From positions 1,860,001-1,924,000 of the forward strand of contig NZ_CP072110.1 of NCBI RefSeq assembly GCF_017638545.1: DNA of 64,000 nt, written 5' to 3'. This DNA is from Psychrosphaera ytuae. Its GTDB lineage: Bacteria; Pseudomonadota; Gammaproteobacteria; Enterobacterales; Alteromonadaceae. The position numbers and the translations under genes were made by a program. The stretch's first letter is position 1; every line of letters starts with the position of its first letter. The notes below the pieces were generated by a model. It saw only the letters and a list, made by a program, of their open reading frames with translations, was not told where the DNA came from and ran no database searches. This document shows positions 1 through 9,274 of the stretch, in pieces.

Positions 1-867
1 ATTTCGGTAACTCGCATAGCTATATACCACCAATGCGGCCCATATAAACCCAAATGTAACCCAACGGTCTTGGCCAAACTCTTCACCGTACACAAACACC
101 GCAAGAATGAACATCAAGCTTGGACCAATGTATTGGAAAAAGCCTAAGGTAGAATAATTTAGGCGTCGTGCCGCCTCTACAAAACACAAAAGTGGCGCTG
201 TAGTGACTAAACCAGCACCCACAATCAAGGCGTTAATCGTCCAAGTATTGTCGAGTAAGTTAGTGGCGCTGCTAGAAGCAAACACAAACCAATACACAAA
301 CGCCGGAACAATCATCACCAACGACTCAATCAACAATCCCGGCATTGCATCTACCGAAACCGTTTTTCGGATCAATCCATAAATAGCAAACGACACCGCC
401 AAACTTAACGCAATATAAGGGAACGAGCCAAAGGTCACCAACTGAATAGCAACACCAGTGACGGCCAAGGCAACAGCCACATACTGCAGTTTAGACAAGC
501 GCTCTTTTAAAAACACCATGCCCAATGCGATGTTTAATAATGGGTTGATGTAATAACCCAAGCTAGCATCTAAAATATGGTCATTGTTAATCGCCCAGAT
601 GAATAACCACCAGTTAAACCCGAGTAAGCTCGCACTGATAAACAAAATCGATAATTGCCTACGGCTTGCAAAAATGGCTTTTACTTTGTGTAGGTTATTG
701 CGAAGCCCAATAATGACGACGAGTAATAGCGCCGACCAAATAATTCGATGCGCCAAGATCTCAAGTGACGGCATAAATTGAAGTTGTTTGAAAAAGATGG
801 GGGCAATGCCCCACATTGTGTATGCGAGCATCGCATAAATAACGCCTTGTTTGGCTTGGTCGTTCAT
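1..867 (-). CDS. rarD: RarD-type EamA/DMT transporter, 3' end cut by window edge
   Basis: The reading frame stays open from the ATG at 867 to the window edge (289 codons), so only the last few residues are missing compared with the usual length of about 295. It is highly hydrophobic, with about ten predicted membrane segments, and carries RarD/EamA landmarks such as GFNWWLFIWAIN and LGYYINPLLN. RarD proteins are inner-membrane permeases of the drug/metabolite superfamily; the substrate is not settled. The gene precedes a yigI-like gene and recQ, as in E. coli (rarD-yigI-pldA-recQ, here without pldA), which supports the name. It is spaced only a few bases from the thioesterase stop, so the two are probably co-transcribed. 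Confidence 0.88.
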   Translation of the reverse strand, partial: MNDQAKQGVIYAMLAYTMWGIAPIFFKQLQFMPSLEILAHRIIWSALLLVVIIGLRNNLHKVKAIFASRRQLSILFISASLLGFNWWLFIWAINNDHILDASLGYYINPLLNIALGMVFLKERLSKLQYVAVALAVTGVAIQLVTFGSFPYIALSLAVSFAIYGLIRKTVSVDAMPGLLIESLVMIVPAFVYWFVFASSSATNLLDNTWTINALIVGAGLVTTAPLLCFVEAARRLNYSTLGFFQYIGPSLMFILAVFVYGEEFGQDRWVTFGFIWAALVVYSYASYRN

Positions 868-870
868 TAA

Positions 871-1326
871 CTATCCTACTAAGTATGTACCGGTACCAAA
901 GGCAATCTGGTCGCCTTTTTGATTGTGTAATTCCATTCGGCAAACACAAACTCGACTGCCCGAACGAATGAGCTTTGCTGAAGCGATAAATTCGTCACCA
1001 CGACCAGGACGCAAATAATCGGTGCGTAAATCAATCGTGCCTACGCGTTTGGTGAACTCGGCTAATTCTTTATCTGATTCCATTTCAATATTGGCTATTC
1101 GACTGTAAATCGCCAAAATTCCACCAACCGTATCAAGTGCTGTTGCCGTTACTCCGCCGTGAAGAATTTTTTGAAGTGGATTGCCCATCAGTTTGTTGTC
1201 CCACTGAAAGCGAATTTCAGCTTTGTCGTCTTCACAGACAGTGATGTTAAGACCAATATTGACGTTAAAATTCAAATTGTTAAAAACCTGTACTAACCAA
1301 GCTTTTTTCTGATCGTTAGAAAGCAT
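871..1326 (-). CDS. yigI: YigI-like hotdog-fold acyl-CoA thioesterase
   Basis: The 151-residue product is a PaaI/YigI-type single hotdog domain. The segment HGGVTATALDTVGG is the typical active-site helix region of this fold. YigI-type proteins hydrolyse medium- and long-chain acyl-CoA in the cytoplasm. I chose the ATG at 1326 because AGGG lies six bases before it; a start at 1374 would add 16 residues and overlap the divergent recQ start at 1364. The gene stops 3 bp before rarD, so both probably form one operon divergent from recQ. The symbol rests on family resemblance plus synteny; another PaaI-like paralogue remains possible. Confidence 0.75.
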   Translation of the reverse strand: MLSNDQKKAWLVQVFNNLNFNVNIGLNITVCEDDKAEIRFQWDNKLMGNPLQKILHGGVTATALDTVGGILAIYSRIANIEMESDKELAEFTKRVGTIDLRTDYLRPGRGDEFIASAKLIRSGSRVCVCRMELHNQKGDQIAFGTGTYLVG

Positions 1327-1363
1327 ATTTTTCCCTGCCCTGTTGTGAGGGGATGATGGTACA

Positions 1364-3271
1364 ATGAGCACCATTGAGAGTCACATCAAAAAAAGTAAAA
1401 GTTTGTCTGAATTTTTTAATACTACCGCCAATACTCAACCTGTACCCACGCGTGAGCTTAATACTGTAGATTCATCTGCGGTAACTTACGGCAGTGCTCA
1501 ACAAGTACTGAAACAAGTATTTGGTTACGATGCGTTTCGCGACGGCCAAGAAGCGGTGATCAGCGCGAGCCTATCAGGTCAAGACACTATGGTATTGCTA
1601 CCAACAGGCGGCGGTAAAAGCCTGTGTTATCAAATTCCGTCACTGTTACTCGACAAAGTAACTATAGTCGTAACGCCGCTACTTTCTTTGATGAAAGACC
1701 AAGTAGATCAGCTATTAGAGCTTGGTATTCCTGCAGGATTTGTTAATAGCCAACAAACTCGCGAACAACAAATGCAGGTAATGAATCAACTGCAACACAA
1801 CGAAATCAAAATTTTGTACGTGTCGCCAGAGCGATTGCTGCAATATCAATTTATGGAGCATATTCGCTTTTGTGGTGTAGGCCTGTTTGCGATAGATGAA
1901 GCGCACTGTTTATCCCATTGGGGACATGACTTTAGACAAGATTATTTACGCCTAAATTGCATTAAACCGCAATTTCCAGATGTGCCTATTATGGCGTTAA
2001 CGGCCACCGCCGATCGCGCTACACGTTATGACATTGCTGCGCAACTGCAACTACAATCACCATTTGTACACACAGGCAGCTTTGACCGTCCTAATTTGCG
2101 TTACACCATCGAAGAAAAGTTTAAACCACTCAGTCAGCTGATGATGTTTTTAAAGAGCCAGACGGATCAGTCCGGCATTGTGTACTGTTCGAGTCGCGCT
2201 CGAGTTGACGATATTACCGATAAATTGGCGAACAAGGGGTATCGCGTAGCCGCGTATCACGCTGGTTATGACACAGCGCATCGCAATCACGTGCAAGAGC
2301 AATTTCAGCGCGACAACATCCAAATCGTCGTAGCGACCGTTGCCTTTGGGATGGGAATTAACAAGCCCAATATTCGATTTGTTGTTCATTACGATCTGCC
2401 AAAAACCATCGAAAGCTATTACCAAGAAACTGGGCGTGCTGGTCGTGATGGTTTGCCTGCCGAATGCTTGCTGTTTTTTGATTCGGGTGATGTGCCAAGA
2501 GTTAAGCGTTTGATTGCCGATAATCCTAACGAAGACAGAGTTAAGGTTGAGACTCAACGATTTAATGCAATGGTTGCGCTGGCCGACGCTCAAACTTGCC
2601 GTCGCCAAGTTTTGCTCAATTACTTTAACGAATACAGTGAAGAAGCCTGCGGTAACTGTGACATTTGTCTCGATCCACCTAAATCATTTGATGCAACAGT
2701 CGCAGCACAACAAGCGCTGTCTTGTATATACCGCTGTGAGCAACGCGTCGGTATTGGTCATATCATCGATGTATTGCGCGGTAGTCATAACAGCCGTGTT
2801 AAAGATTTGGGTCACGATCAGCTCTCGACCTTTGCCATTGGTAAGTCACAGAGTCATGAATTTTGGATGAGTATTATTCGCCAACTCATTCACCGCGGTT
2901 TTGTTGAGCAAGACATCAGTCGAAACAGTCAGTTACTACTGACGGACAAAGCAAGACCTATTTTAAAGGGTGAAATTGCGTTAATGCTGGCAGAGCCTAG
3001 AATCGGCCGTAAGGTATACGACGACAAACCTCTCGTGGTTAACTACGACAAGCGTCTGTACGCGCGTTTAAAGAGCTTGAGAAAGTCTTTAGCAGAAGAG
3101 CACGACGTTCCACCATTTGTGGTGTTCAGTGATGCGACCCTGACTGAAATGGCGAGCCGCCTTCCAATCAACCCAAGACAACTATTAGCTATCTCGGGTG
3201 TTGGCGAAACGAAGTTGGCTCGTTATGGTGATGCGTTTATTCAGGTTATTACTCGTCACTTAGAAAGCTAA
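1364..3271 (+). CDS. recQ: ATP-dependent DNA helicase RecQ
   Basis: The 635-residue protein is a complete RecQ, a 3'-5' superfamily 2 helicase acting in RecF-pathway recombination and fork repair. Walker A is TGGGKS (residues 81-86) and the DEAH box is at 178-181. The RQC domain zinc site is visible as a Cys followed by the CGNCDIC cluster (about 415-437), and an HRDC domain with the motif LLAISGVGETKLARYG closes the C-terminus. The N-terminus is about 25 residues longer than in E. coli RecQ (609 aa); the ATG at 1364 has GAGGGG upstream, but a later start cannot be ruled out. It is divergent from yigI-rarD. Confidence 0.96.
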   Translation: MSTIESHIKKSKSLSEFFNTTANTQPVPTRELNTVDSSAVTYGSAQQVLKQVFGYDAFRDGQEAVISASLSGQDTMVLLPTGGGKSLCYQIPSLLLDKVTIVVTPLLSLMKDQVDQLLELGIPAGFVNSQQTREQQMQVMNQLQHNEIKILYVSPERLLQYQFMEHIRFCGVGLFAIDEAHCLSHWGHDFRQDYLRLNCIKPQFPDVPIMALTATADRATRYDIAAQLQLQSPFVHTGSFDRPNLRYTIEEKFKPLSQLMMFLKSQTDQSGIVYCSSRARVDDITDKLANKGYRVAAYHAGYDTAHRNHVQEQFQRDNIQIVVATVAFGMGINKPNIRFVVHYDLPKTIESYYQETGRAGRDGLPAECLLFFDSGDVPRVKRLIADNPNEDRVKVETQRFNAMVALADAQTCRRQVLLNYFNEYSEEACGNCDICLDPPKSFDATVAAQQALSCIYRCEQRVGIGHIIDVLRGSHNSRVKDLGHDQLSTFAIGKSQSHEFWMSIIRQLIHRGFVEQDISRNSQLLLTDKARPILKGEIALMLAEPRIGRKVYDDKPLVVNYDKRLYARLKSLRKSLAEEHDVPPFVVFSDATLTEMASRLPINPRQLLAISGVGETKLARYGDAFIQVITRHLES

Positions 3272-3299
3272 AAGCTCCTTCAACGCCCACCAAGTACAA

Positions 3300-3602
3300 C
3301 TATTTAAGTGATGCGTAATAAGCCGCTAAGTTTTCCATATCTTGGTCGGTTAACATAGCTGCCATAGGTGCCATAATTGGGTTTTTGCGTTCACCCGATT
3401 TGAAGGCTTTTAATTGCTGAACAATATAGGCTGGCTTTTGACCTGCTAAATTTGGGTAAGTTGGTATTGCACTGATACCATTTGCCCCATGGCATGCCGC
3501 GCAGGTTGCAGATTTTGCTTTACCCGCTTCGACATCAGCAGCACTTGCCTGAGTCGAAAAGGCTGCGATTGACGTTAACATAATGAATAATGCAGTTTTC
3601 AT
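3300..3602 (-). CDS. Small periplasmic class I cytochrome c
   Basis: The 100-residue product starts with a Sec signal peptide ending near ASA and has one heme attachment site, CAACH, shortly after it. A conserved Met in MAPMAAML is the likely sixth heme ligand, and the C-terminal helix ENLAAYYASLK is typical of the c4/c5 type. It should be a soluble periplasmic electron carrier. I chose the ATG at 3602 because GGAG lies about seven bases upstream; a TTG at 3614 is an alternative frame entry but would put the RBS inside the gene. It converges on recQ with a gap of about 28 bp and no evident terminator. Confidence 0.9.
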   Translation of the reverse strand: MKTALFIMLTSIAAFSTQASAADVEAGKAKSATCAACHGANGISAIPTYPNLAGQKPAYIVQQLKAFKSGERKNPIMAPMAAMLTDQDMENLAAYYASLK

Positions 3603-3755
3603 AACACACTCCAACGTTGAATAGTCGATACTTTAAAATACAGCTTACAATTACTTCCTGTGAATAAAAGTAACACTGAATTTAAAGACTTGCGAATAAG
3701 CTACACTGTTTTACTAACTTTATATTAAGCCAGATCAAAAAAGGCGACGTTTTAA

Positions 3756-5300
3756 ATGTCTACAACTCACGACCAACGCCCTTCTCTATCGCCATTAAAT
3801 TTAAAATTTAATAACACTTACGCGCACTTTTTGCCGGAAATATCAGCGTCAGTCCAAGCGACTGCTTTTTCCAATGCAAACTGGCTTATTAAAAGTTCCG
3901 ATGTAGATACCCTACTGACCAACCGCCAAATAAATAGTAGCTCTTTGACGACAGACATAGCACTAAATTGGTTTGCTGGCATAGATACTCATCCTTCGGC
4001 GCAGCCTGTTGCCCAAAAATACACAGGTCACCAATTTGGCCAATACAATCCACAACTCGGTGATGGTCGAGGTCTTTTACTTGGTGAGATAGAAACCGAC
4101 AATGGGCGATTTGACATACATGTCAAAGGCGCCGGACAAACGCCTTTCTCTCGGTTTGGTGACGGTCGCGCGGTCGTTCGCAGTTCGATCCGTGAATTTT
4201 TGGGCTCAGAAGCGCTTCATTATCTTGGTATCCCGACCTCGCGAGCCTTGGGTGTATTTACGACAGGAGAATCAGTACAGCGAGAAACCATCGAACCTGG
4301 CGCTGCGCTCATTCGGGTCTGTCCTAGTCATTTGCGTTTTGGTCATTTTGAATATGCTTACCATCAGGGCGATACAGATCTCCAAGCACAACTCGTAAAG
4401 TACTGCTTGTACCAAGTTTTGCCTCAGCAACACATCGATTTAGCTCAGCTACAACAGTGGCAAGCAAGCGAGGCAAAAGTCTCATTAGCCCAAGAGGCTC
4501 AATTGATGTATCGGTTTATCATTCGCCGAACTGCAGAAATGATCGCAAAATGGCAAGCTTTTGGTTTTTGTCACGGAGTAATGAATACCGACAACATGTC
4601 AGTTTTGGGTATTACTTTTGACTACGGTCCATTTGGTTTTTTAGATAAATACAATCCCAAACATATTTGTAATCACTCTGATCACAATGGCCGTTATGCT
4701 TTTGATGAACAACCCGGCGTCGCGTTGTGGAATTTAAATGTTTTGGGTCATGCGCTATCCAATCTAATGCCAGAGGCTGCCATTCGCGAAGAGCTTGAAA
4801 AATACGAGCCCCATATACTCGCTACCTATTCTGAATTAATGCGGACTAAACTCGGCCTAACTAAACATAAAACGGAAGACAGAGCCTTACTCGGAGAGTT
4901 ACTCGCCATCATGCAAGTCAACCAAACCGACTACACAATCACTTGGCGAACTCTAAGTGAAATCAGCGATTTTGACCAACACCAACAGCGCTTTGTGGAT
5001 TTGTTTTTGAATCGTGAACAAGCCAGAACATGGCTTAAAAAGTACCAAACCCGACTCAACTTTGAGCCTCTAAGCCAAAACGAACGCAGTGAAGCCATGT
5101 GTCGAGTGAACCCTAAATACATTCTAAGAAACTACTTAGCCCAACAAGCGATTAAAGAAGCAGAAAAAGGCCAACTCCAAAAACTTAATGAGCTATATCA
5201 AATTCTTAAGACTCCCTATAAAGAACAGCCCGAATTTAGTGACTACGCCAAACATCCACCAAGCTGGGCAGAAGAACTCAGTATCAGTTGCAGTAGCTAA
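3756..5300 (+). CDS. selO: Protein adenylyltransferase SelO (YdiU)
   Basis: The 514-residue protein belongs to the SelO/YdiU pseudokinase-like family, which transfers AMP from ATP to Ser, Thr or Tyr of proteins involved in redox homeostasis. Family blocks are clear: QKYTGHQFGQYNPQLGDGRG, KGAGQTPFSRFGDGRAVVRS, CHGVMNTDNMS and FDYGPFGFLD, which carry the ATP and metal ligands. The C-terminus ends in ISCSS, where Cys occupies the position of the selenocysteine of animal SelO. Length fits the family. It is followed by glmU after 69 bp, which holds a probable separate promoter. Confidence 0.94.
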   Translation: MSTTHDQRPSLSPLNLKFNNTYAHFLPEISASVQATAFSNANWLIKSSDVDTLLTNRQINSSSLTTDIALNWFAGIDTHPSAQPVAQKYTGHQFGQYNPQLGDGRGLLLGEIETDNGRFDIHVKGAGQTPFSRFGDGRAVVRSSIREFLGSEALHYLGIPTSRALGVFTTGESVQRETIEPGAALIRVCPSHLRFGHFEYAYHQGDTDLQAQLVKYCLYQVLPQQHIDLAQLQQWQASEAKVSLAQEAQLMYRFIIRRTAEMIAKWQAFGFCHGVMNTDNMSVLGITFDYGPFGFLDKYNPKHICNHSDHNGRYAFDEQPGVALWNLNVLGHALSNLMPEAAIREELEKYEPHILATYSELMRTKLGLTKHKTEDRALLGELLAIMQVNQTDYTITWRTLSEISDFDQHQQRFVDLFLNREQARTWLKKYQTRLNFEPLSQNERSEAMCRVNPKYILRNYLAQQAIKEAEKGQLQKLNELYQILKTPYKEQPEFSDYAKHPPSWAEELSISCSS

Positions 5301-5329
5301 TTTTTAGAAGATTTTCCTTTTTGAGTGGG

Positions 5330-5335
5330 TATAAT
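5330..5335 (+). promoter_or_regulatory. Probable -10 element of glmU promoter
   Basis: A perfect TATAAT lies 34 bases before the glmU ATG, followed by a GC-rich start region. No good -35 hexamer is found at the expected distance, so the promoter assignment rests on the -10 alone. Confidence 0.4.
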
Positions 5336-5369
5336 GCTCCGCATCTAACAAGGAAACATTGAGTTTATT

Positions 5370-6731
5370 ATGAGTTTATCTGTAGTGATTCTAGCGGCCG
5401 GTAAAGGTACGCGAATGAAATCAAGCTTGCCAAAAGTTTTGCATCCCGTTGCCCACAAACCTATGGTGCAACACGTTATCGATGCAGCAAGCACATTAGG
5501 TTCGAACAATAACACTGTGGTTTACGGCCACGGTGGTGATCAATTGAAAGAAGCGTTGGCTCACAACCAAGTCAACTGGGCTTTGCAAGCTGAACAAAAA
5601 GGCACAGGCCACGCGGTCAAAGTGGCTAACGAATTCATGCCTGACGACCATACCATTTTAATTTTGTATGGCGATGTACCATTAATTCAATCATCAACGT
5701 TAGAGCGTTTATTGGCGGTTAAACCAGAGCAAGGCATCGCTTTGTTGACGGTTAAATTGGATAACCCAACGGGTTACGGTCGTATCGTTCGCGATGAAAA
5801 CGGTTTGGTAGTTGGTATTGTTGAGCAAAAAGACGCAAACTCACAACAATTAGCTATTCAAGAAGTTAATACTGGCATCATGGCTGTAAACGGTAACCTG
5901 TTAAAAGGTTGGCTAGACAACTTATCAAGTGATAACGCTCAAGGCGAATACTACCTGACTGACATTATCGCTATGTGTCACGAACAAGGTTTGTTGATCA
6001 ATACCGCTCACCCAGACAATGGCATGGAAGTAGAAGGCGCAAACAATCGCGTTCAACTGGCCGGTCTTGAGCGCGAATATCAGCGTCGTGAAACAGAAAA
6101 GTTAATGCTTGCCGGCGCATCAATGCGTGACCCACAACGCGTCGATGTACGCGGTGATGTCACCGTTGGTCAAGACGTGCAGCTAGACGTTAACGTAGTG
6201 TTTGAAGGCACTGTTAAACTGGGCAATAACGTCACCGTCGGCCCTAATGTTGTATTAAAAGACTGCGAAATAGGTGATAACACAGAGATCCTAGCGAACT
6301 CATTAGTTGACCAAGCAAGCGTTGGTGAAAACGCCCAAGTTGGCCCTTACGCAAGACTTCGCCCTGGCGCTGTGGTTTCAAACAAAGCCAAAGTGGGTAA
6401 CTTTGTCGAAATGAAAAAATCAACGCTCGGTGAAGGCTCTAAGGCAAATCACTTCTCTTACTTAGGTGATGCAACAATTGGTGCTGGAGTAAATATTGGT
6501 GCAGGTGTGATCACAGCCAATTATGACGGCGTAAACAAATTCAAAACCGACATTAAAGACAACGCTTTTATTGGTACCAACTCAACGCTAGTTGCACCAG
6601 TGACTATTGAAGAAAATGGATTTGTTGCAGCAGGTTCAACTATCAATAAAGATGTCGCTGAAAACGGTTTAGCGATCGCACGTGGCAAACAGCGTAATAT
6701 TGAAGGGTGGCAACGTCCAACAAAGGGCTAA
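5370..6731 (+). CDS. glmU: Bifunctional UDP-GlcNAc pyrophosphorylase / GlcN-1-P acetyltransferase
   Basis: The 453-residue enzyme makes UDP-GlcNAc, the precursor of peptidoglycan and LPS, in two steps. The N-terminal uridylyltransferase domain (about 1-230) begins with the nucleotide-binding motif LAAGKGTRMKSSLPKVLHP. The C-terminal left-handed beta-helix acetyltransferase domain (about 250-453) shows hexapeptide repeats and the conserved block GDATIGAGVNIGAGVITANY. The length is that of the family. A strong terminator follows at 6761. glmS lies 2.5 kb further on, separated by three unrelated or regulatory genes. Confidence 0.98.
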   Translation: MSLSVVILAAGKGTRMKSSLPKVLHPVAHKPMVQHVIDAASTLGSNNNTVVYGHGGDQLKEALAHNQVNWALQAEQKGTGHAVKVANEFMPDDHTILILYGDVPLIQSSTLERLLAVKPEQGIALLTVKLDNPTGYGRIVRDENGLVVGIVEQKDANSQQLAIQEVNTGIMAVNGNLLKGWLDNLSSDNAQGEYYLTDIIAMCHEQGLLINTAHPDNGMEVEGANNRVQLAGLEREYQRRETEKLMLAGASMRDPQRVDVRGDVTVGQDVQLDVNVVFEGTVKLGNNVTVGPNVVLKDCEIGDNTEILANSLVDQASVGENAQVGPYARLRPGAVVSNKAKVGNFVEMKKSTLGEGSKANHFSYLGDATIGAGVNIGAGVITANYDGVNKFKTDIKDNAFIGTNSTLVAPVTIEENGFVAAGSTINKDVAENGLAIARGKQRNIEGWQRPTKG

Positions 6732-6760
6732 CGAACCCTAAATAAAATAAAGCATAAAAC

Positions 6761-6787
6761 AAAGCCGTGATTCATCACGGCTTTTTG
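6761..6787. terminator. Bidirectional intrinsic terminator between glmU and convergent gene
   Basis: AAAGCCGTGA and TCACGGCTTT form a 10-bp stem with a TTCA loop followed by a T-run; on the other strand the arm is also preceded by A-rich sequence, so it can end both glmU and the convergent gene. Confidence 0.85.
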
Positions 6788-6788
6788 T

Positions 6789-7253
6789 TTATTGAGTTAG
6801 TGAAATAGTTAATTCCAATCCAGACGTAAAGACCACATTACTTGTATTTTTAGCTGAATTCGATGGGCTGACCTTTGAGACTTTGATTGGGTTGCCATAG
6901 GCCTCTAAGATTTTCGTCGAATCTTCTAACCAAATGTAATAATGCCCCTCTGTTAACGAAATAGACGCACTGCCATTGGCATTATCTTTTACTAGGCTAA
7001 AGGTTTTGACTTCTTTAGCTGTCATACACTGCTTATCACATGTATGAAGACGCAGTACCTGACCTTTTTCCAAGCCTGAGTAATTAAGCTCTAATTTACT
7101 ACCCTCTGGTATTTTTTTATCAAAATACACACTATTAGCCGCATGTGGATCAATCACTAACTTCGCAATTTTCGCTGTGGTTGCATGACCTAAATTACAC
7201 CACAACACGCTCATTAAAACAGTAACTACCTTAATCCAAGAGGTTGAATTCAT
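6789..7253 (-). CDS. Exported protein of unknown function
   Basis: I do not recognise this family. The 154-residue product has an N-terminal signal peptide (hydrophobic stretch then GHA-TT, cleavage near residue 25) and a predicted beta-rich mature part. Two Cys close together in HTCDKQC (about 85-91) could form a disulphide. The segment KIPEGSKLELNYSGLEKGQVLRL followed by GHYYIWLEDS suggests a small Ig-like or carbohydrate-binding-like fold, but this is only an impression. The ATG at 7253 gives a proper signal peptide; a longer frame to 7301 would put the charged start far upstream. It stands alone, convergent with glmU. Confidence 0.7.
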   Translation of the reverse strand: MNSTSWIKVVTVLMSVLWCNLGHATTAKIAKLVIDPHAANSVYFDKKIPEGSKLELNYSGLEKGQVLRLHTCDKQCMTAKEVKTFSLVKDNANGSASISLTEGHYYIWLEDSTKILEAYGNPIKVSKVSPSNSAKNTSNVVFTSGLELTISLTQ

Positions 7254-7331
7254 TATCGTTTTATTCCTTAAAATCACCGTTAAAAAAAGACTACAGAACA
7301 AACAAAATTAACGCAAACAAATAAAGAACCT

Positions 7332-8336
7332 TTAGTTAACAAAGCTACTGTGATGCTGTTTATTAAAGCGCTTTGTTTGATACATGCGCTGGTCCGCTAA
7401 GTCGTATACCTGAGCCACATCATCTCCGTCATGTGGTATGGAAGCGGTTCCTAAGCTGACTTTAAGGTGAAACTCTTTGTTTTCGAATTTAAACGGAGGT
7501 ATCAGAGCAGATTCAAATCGATTGAGGACCTGGGGTAAATCTTGTTTTGTATTTAATGGGGTTAAGATAAACCCAAACTCGTCACCACCAATCCGAGCTG
7601 CAGTGTCGGTATCACGCATAGTATTTTTTATTCTCTGCGCAAACTCTTTAATGGCGGCATCACCTGCCCGATGGCCAATAGTGTCGTTTATTTGTTTTAA
7701 GCCATCCATATCACCAATAACGAGTGCTGCCATGCTGTCTGCGCGTTTGCTTTGCTCTAATGTGCACCGCAACCTGTCCATGAATAGAGCCTTATTTGCC
7801 AAACCCGTCATACTGTCGTGAGTGGCTTTTTTGAACAACTCGTCATGGTTGTATTGTTCGGAGTAATACATTGAAGCCGCCACCATTTCTGCCAACAAGT
7901 TCATTACGACGACATCTTTGTCGCGAAATCCGTTTGGTTGACTATACATGGCTTTTAACACACCGACAGATTGTCCTTTGAACTCCAATGGCATCACTAT
8001 CATCGAACGAACGCCGATTTTTCGGCAGGCTATTTTGTCAACTCGTGGGTCAGTTTCACTGTCATCGCAAGTTAGCAAGGTATTGGTCTCTACAGACAAC
8101 CCGGACATACTGGTTTTTTTGTTTAATCTCAAACCCAACATATTAGAAGCAATACCCGATGCGGCGCGATATACCATTTCATTACCTTCGGCTATCTCTA
8201 TCGCAGCACCGTCAGCATCAGCTAGTGGTAGTGTGTATTCAACAACATTGCACATCACATACCCTAAATCAAAACCAACTTTGGCAATCTCTGTTTGCAT
8301 TCGAATGATGTCAATAAGCTTTTGTTTTGATGGCAT
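7332..8336 (-). CDS. Cytoplasmic GAF-GGDEF diguanylate cyclase
   Basis: The 334-residue protein has a GAF sensory domain (about 15-160) and a C-terminal GGDEF domain. The catalytic motif GGDEF is intact (about 250-254), and an RxxD inhibitory site (RDTD) sits five residues before it, so the enzyme should make cyclic di-GMP from two GTP and be product-inhibited. No membrane segment or signal peptide is seen, so it probably senses a cytoplasmic ligand through GAF. I chose the ATG at 8336, preceded by AGGAG; a GTG at 8348 overlaps that RBS. It is divergent from the DeoR-type gene. Confidence 0.92.
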   Translation of the reverse strand: MPSKQKLIDIIRMQTEIAKVGFDLGYVMCNVVEYTLPLADADGAAIEIAEGNEMVYRAASGIASNMLGLRLNKKTSMSGLSVETNTLLTCDDSETDPRVDKIACRKIGVRSMIVMPLEFKGQSVGVLKAMYSQPNGFRDKDVVVMNLLAEMVAASMYYSEQYNHDELFKKATHDSMTGLANKALFMDRLRCTLEQSKRADSMAALVIGDMDGLKQINDTIGHRAGDAAIKEFAQRIKNTMRDTDTAARIGGDEFGFILTPLNTKQDLPQVLNRFESALIPPFKFENKEFHLKVSLGTASIPHDGDDVAQVYDLADQRMYQTKRFNKQHHSSFVN

Positions 8337-8417
8337 GTCTAATATCACTCCTATAAAAGTTCATAAATAAACATAGCTCACAGCCTAAAAAGTGCTTTCT
8401 TTTTGTTCCTGACTATC

Positions 8418-8450
8418 TATAATACTTTCGTTTCGAAACTTAAACGAAAC
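8418..8450 (+). promoter_or_regulatory. Promoter -10 and DeoR-type operator upstream of the glmS regulator
   Basis: TATAAT at 8418-8423 is followed at once by TTTCGTTTCG (8427-8436), and GTTTCG/CGAAAC form an inverted repeat at 8430-8450. Repeats of the TTTCGTTT type are common operators of DeoR/GlpR/AgaR family repressors, so this is a likely autoregulatory site. Confidence 0.55.
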
Positions 8451-8501
8451 TTTAAGCCGTAATATTTAACTCTTTCAACGCAACTCGGATGCACTGTTAA
8501 T

Positions 8502-9263
8502 ATGGTTCAAAAACGCAACACTCAGTCACGCAGACGCGCCATTGTCGAAAAGGTCAATGCGTTTCAAGAAGTGTCTGTTGAGCAGTTAAAAGCAGAATTT
8601 AATACATCTGAAGTTACGATTCGAAAGGATTTGTCTGCACTAGAGGCTAATGGCCTGTTGTTGCGCAAGTACGGTGGTGCGGTCGCATTACCTCAAGAGT
8701 CTTCTGAGTTAACAGACACAGAAGTTTCAGCAAACAAACAAGCCATAGGTAAAGCTGCCGCAGCATTGATCAGAGATCACAATCGCATTGTCATTGATAG
8801 CGGAAGTACAACTTCAGCCTTGTTGACTCATGCTCAGCACGTCCGTGGTTTGGTCGTGATGACCAACTCTATCTCAGTCGCCAACCGTATTTTAGAGCTC
8901 GAAAACGAACCTACATTGCTAATGACAGGCGGTACGTGGGACGCACAATCATACTCGTTACAAGGCCAATTCGCCGAAAACATGCTCCGTGCCTATAATT
9001 TCGACCAGGCTTTTTTAGGGGCATCGGGTTTAGATGTTGAACGCGGTACAACGACCTTCAACGAGCTCACAAATTTGAGCCGGATCATGGCAGAGGTTTC
9101 TCAGCAGGTTATTGTTATGGCTGAGTCAGAAAAGTTAGAACGAAAAATCCCAAATTTAGAACTCGCGTGGGAACACATTGATATTTTAGTGACCGACGCG
9201 GGCATTGATTCAGAAAGCGAAGCAAAAATTGCGGCGCAAAACGTACAAGTTATTAAAGCTTAA
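8502..9263 (+). CDS. DeoR/GlpR-family transcriptional regulator of glmS
   Basis: The 253-residue protein has an N-terminal DeoR winged helix (residues about 6-60, with SEVTIRKDLSALEANGLLLR as recognition region) and a C-terminal sugar-phosphate-binding DeoR sensor domain (about 75-230, with SGSTTSALL and TNSISVANRILE). It lies 11 bp before glmS and on the same strand, so it most likely co-transcribes with glmS and controls it in response to an amino-sugar phosphate; that ligand is inference from position. A TTTCGTTT-type operator lies in its own upstream region. Confidence 0.9.
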   Translation: MVQKRNTQSRRRAIVEKVNAFQEVSVEQLKAEFNTSEVTIRKDLSALEANGLLLRKYGGAVALPQESSELTDTEVSANKQAIGKAAAALIRDHNRIVIDSGSTTSALLTHAQHVRGLVVMTNSISVANRILELENEPTLLMTGGTWDAQSYSLQGQFAENMLRAYNFDQAFLGASGLDVERGTTTFNELTNLSRIMAEVSQQVIVMAESEKLERKIPNLELAWEHIDILVTDAGIDSESEAKIAAQNVQVIKA

Positions 9264-9274
9264 GGAAATTTACT

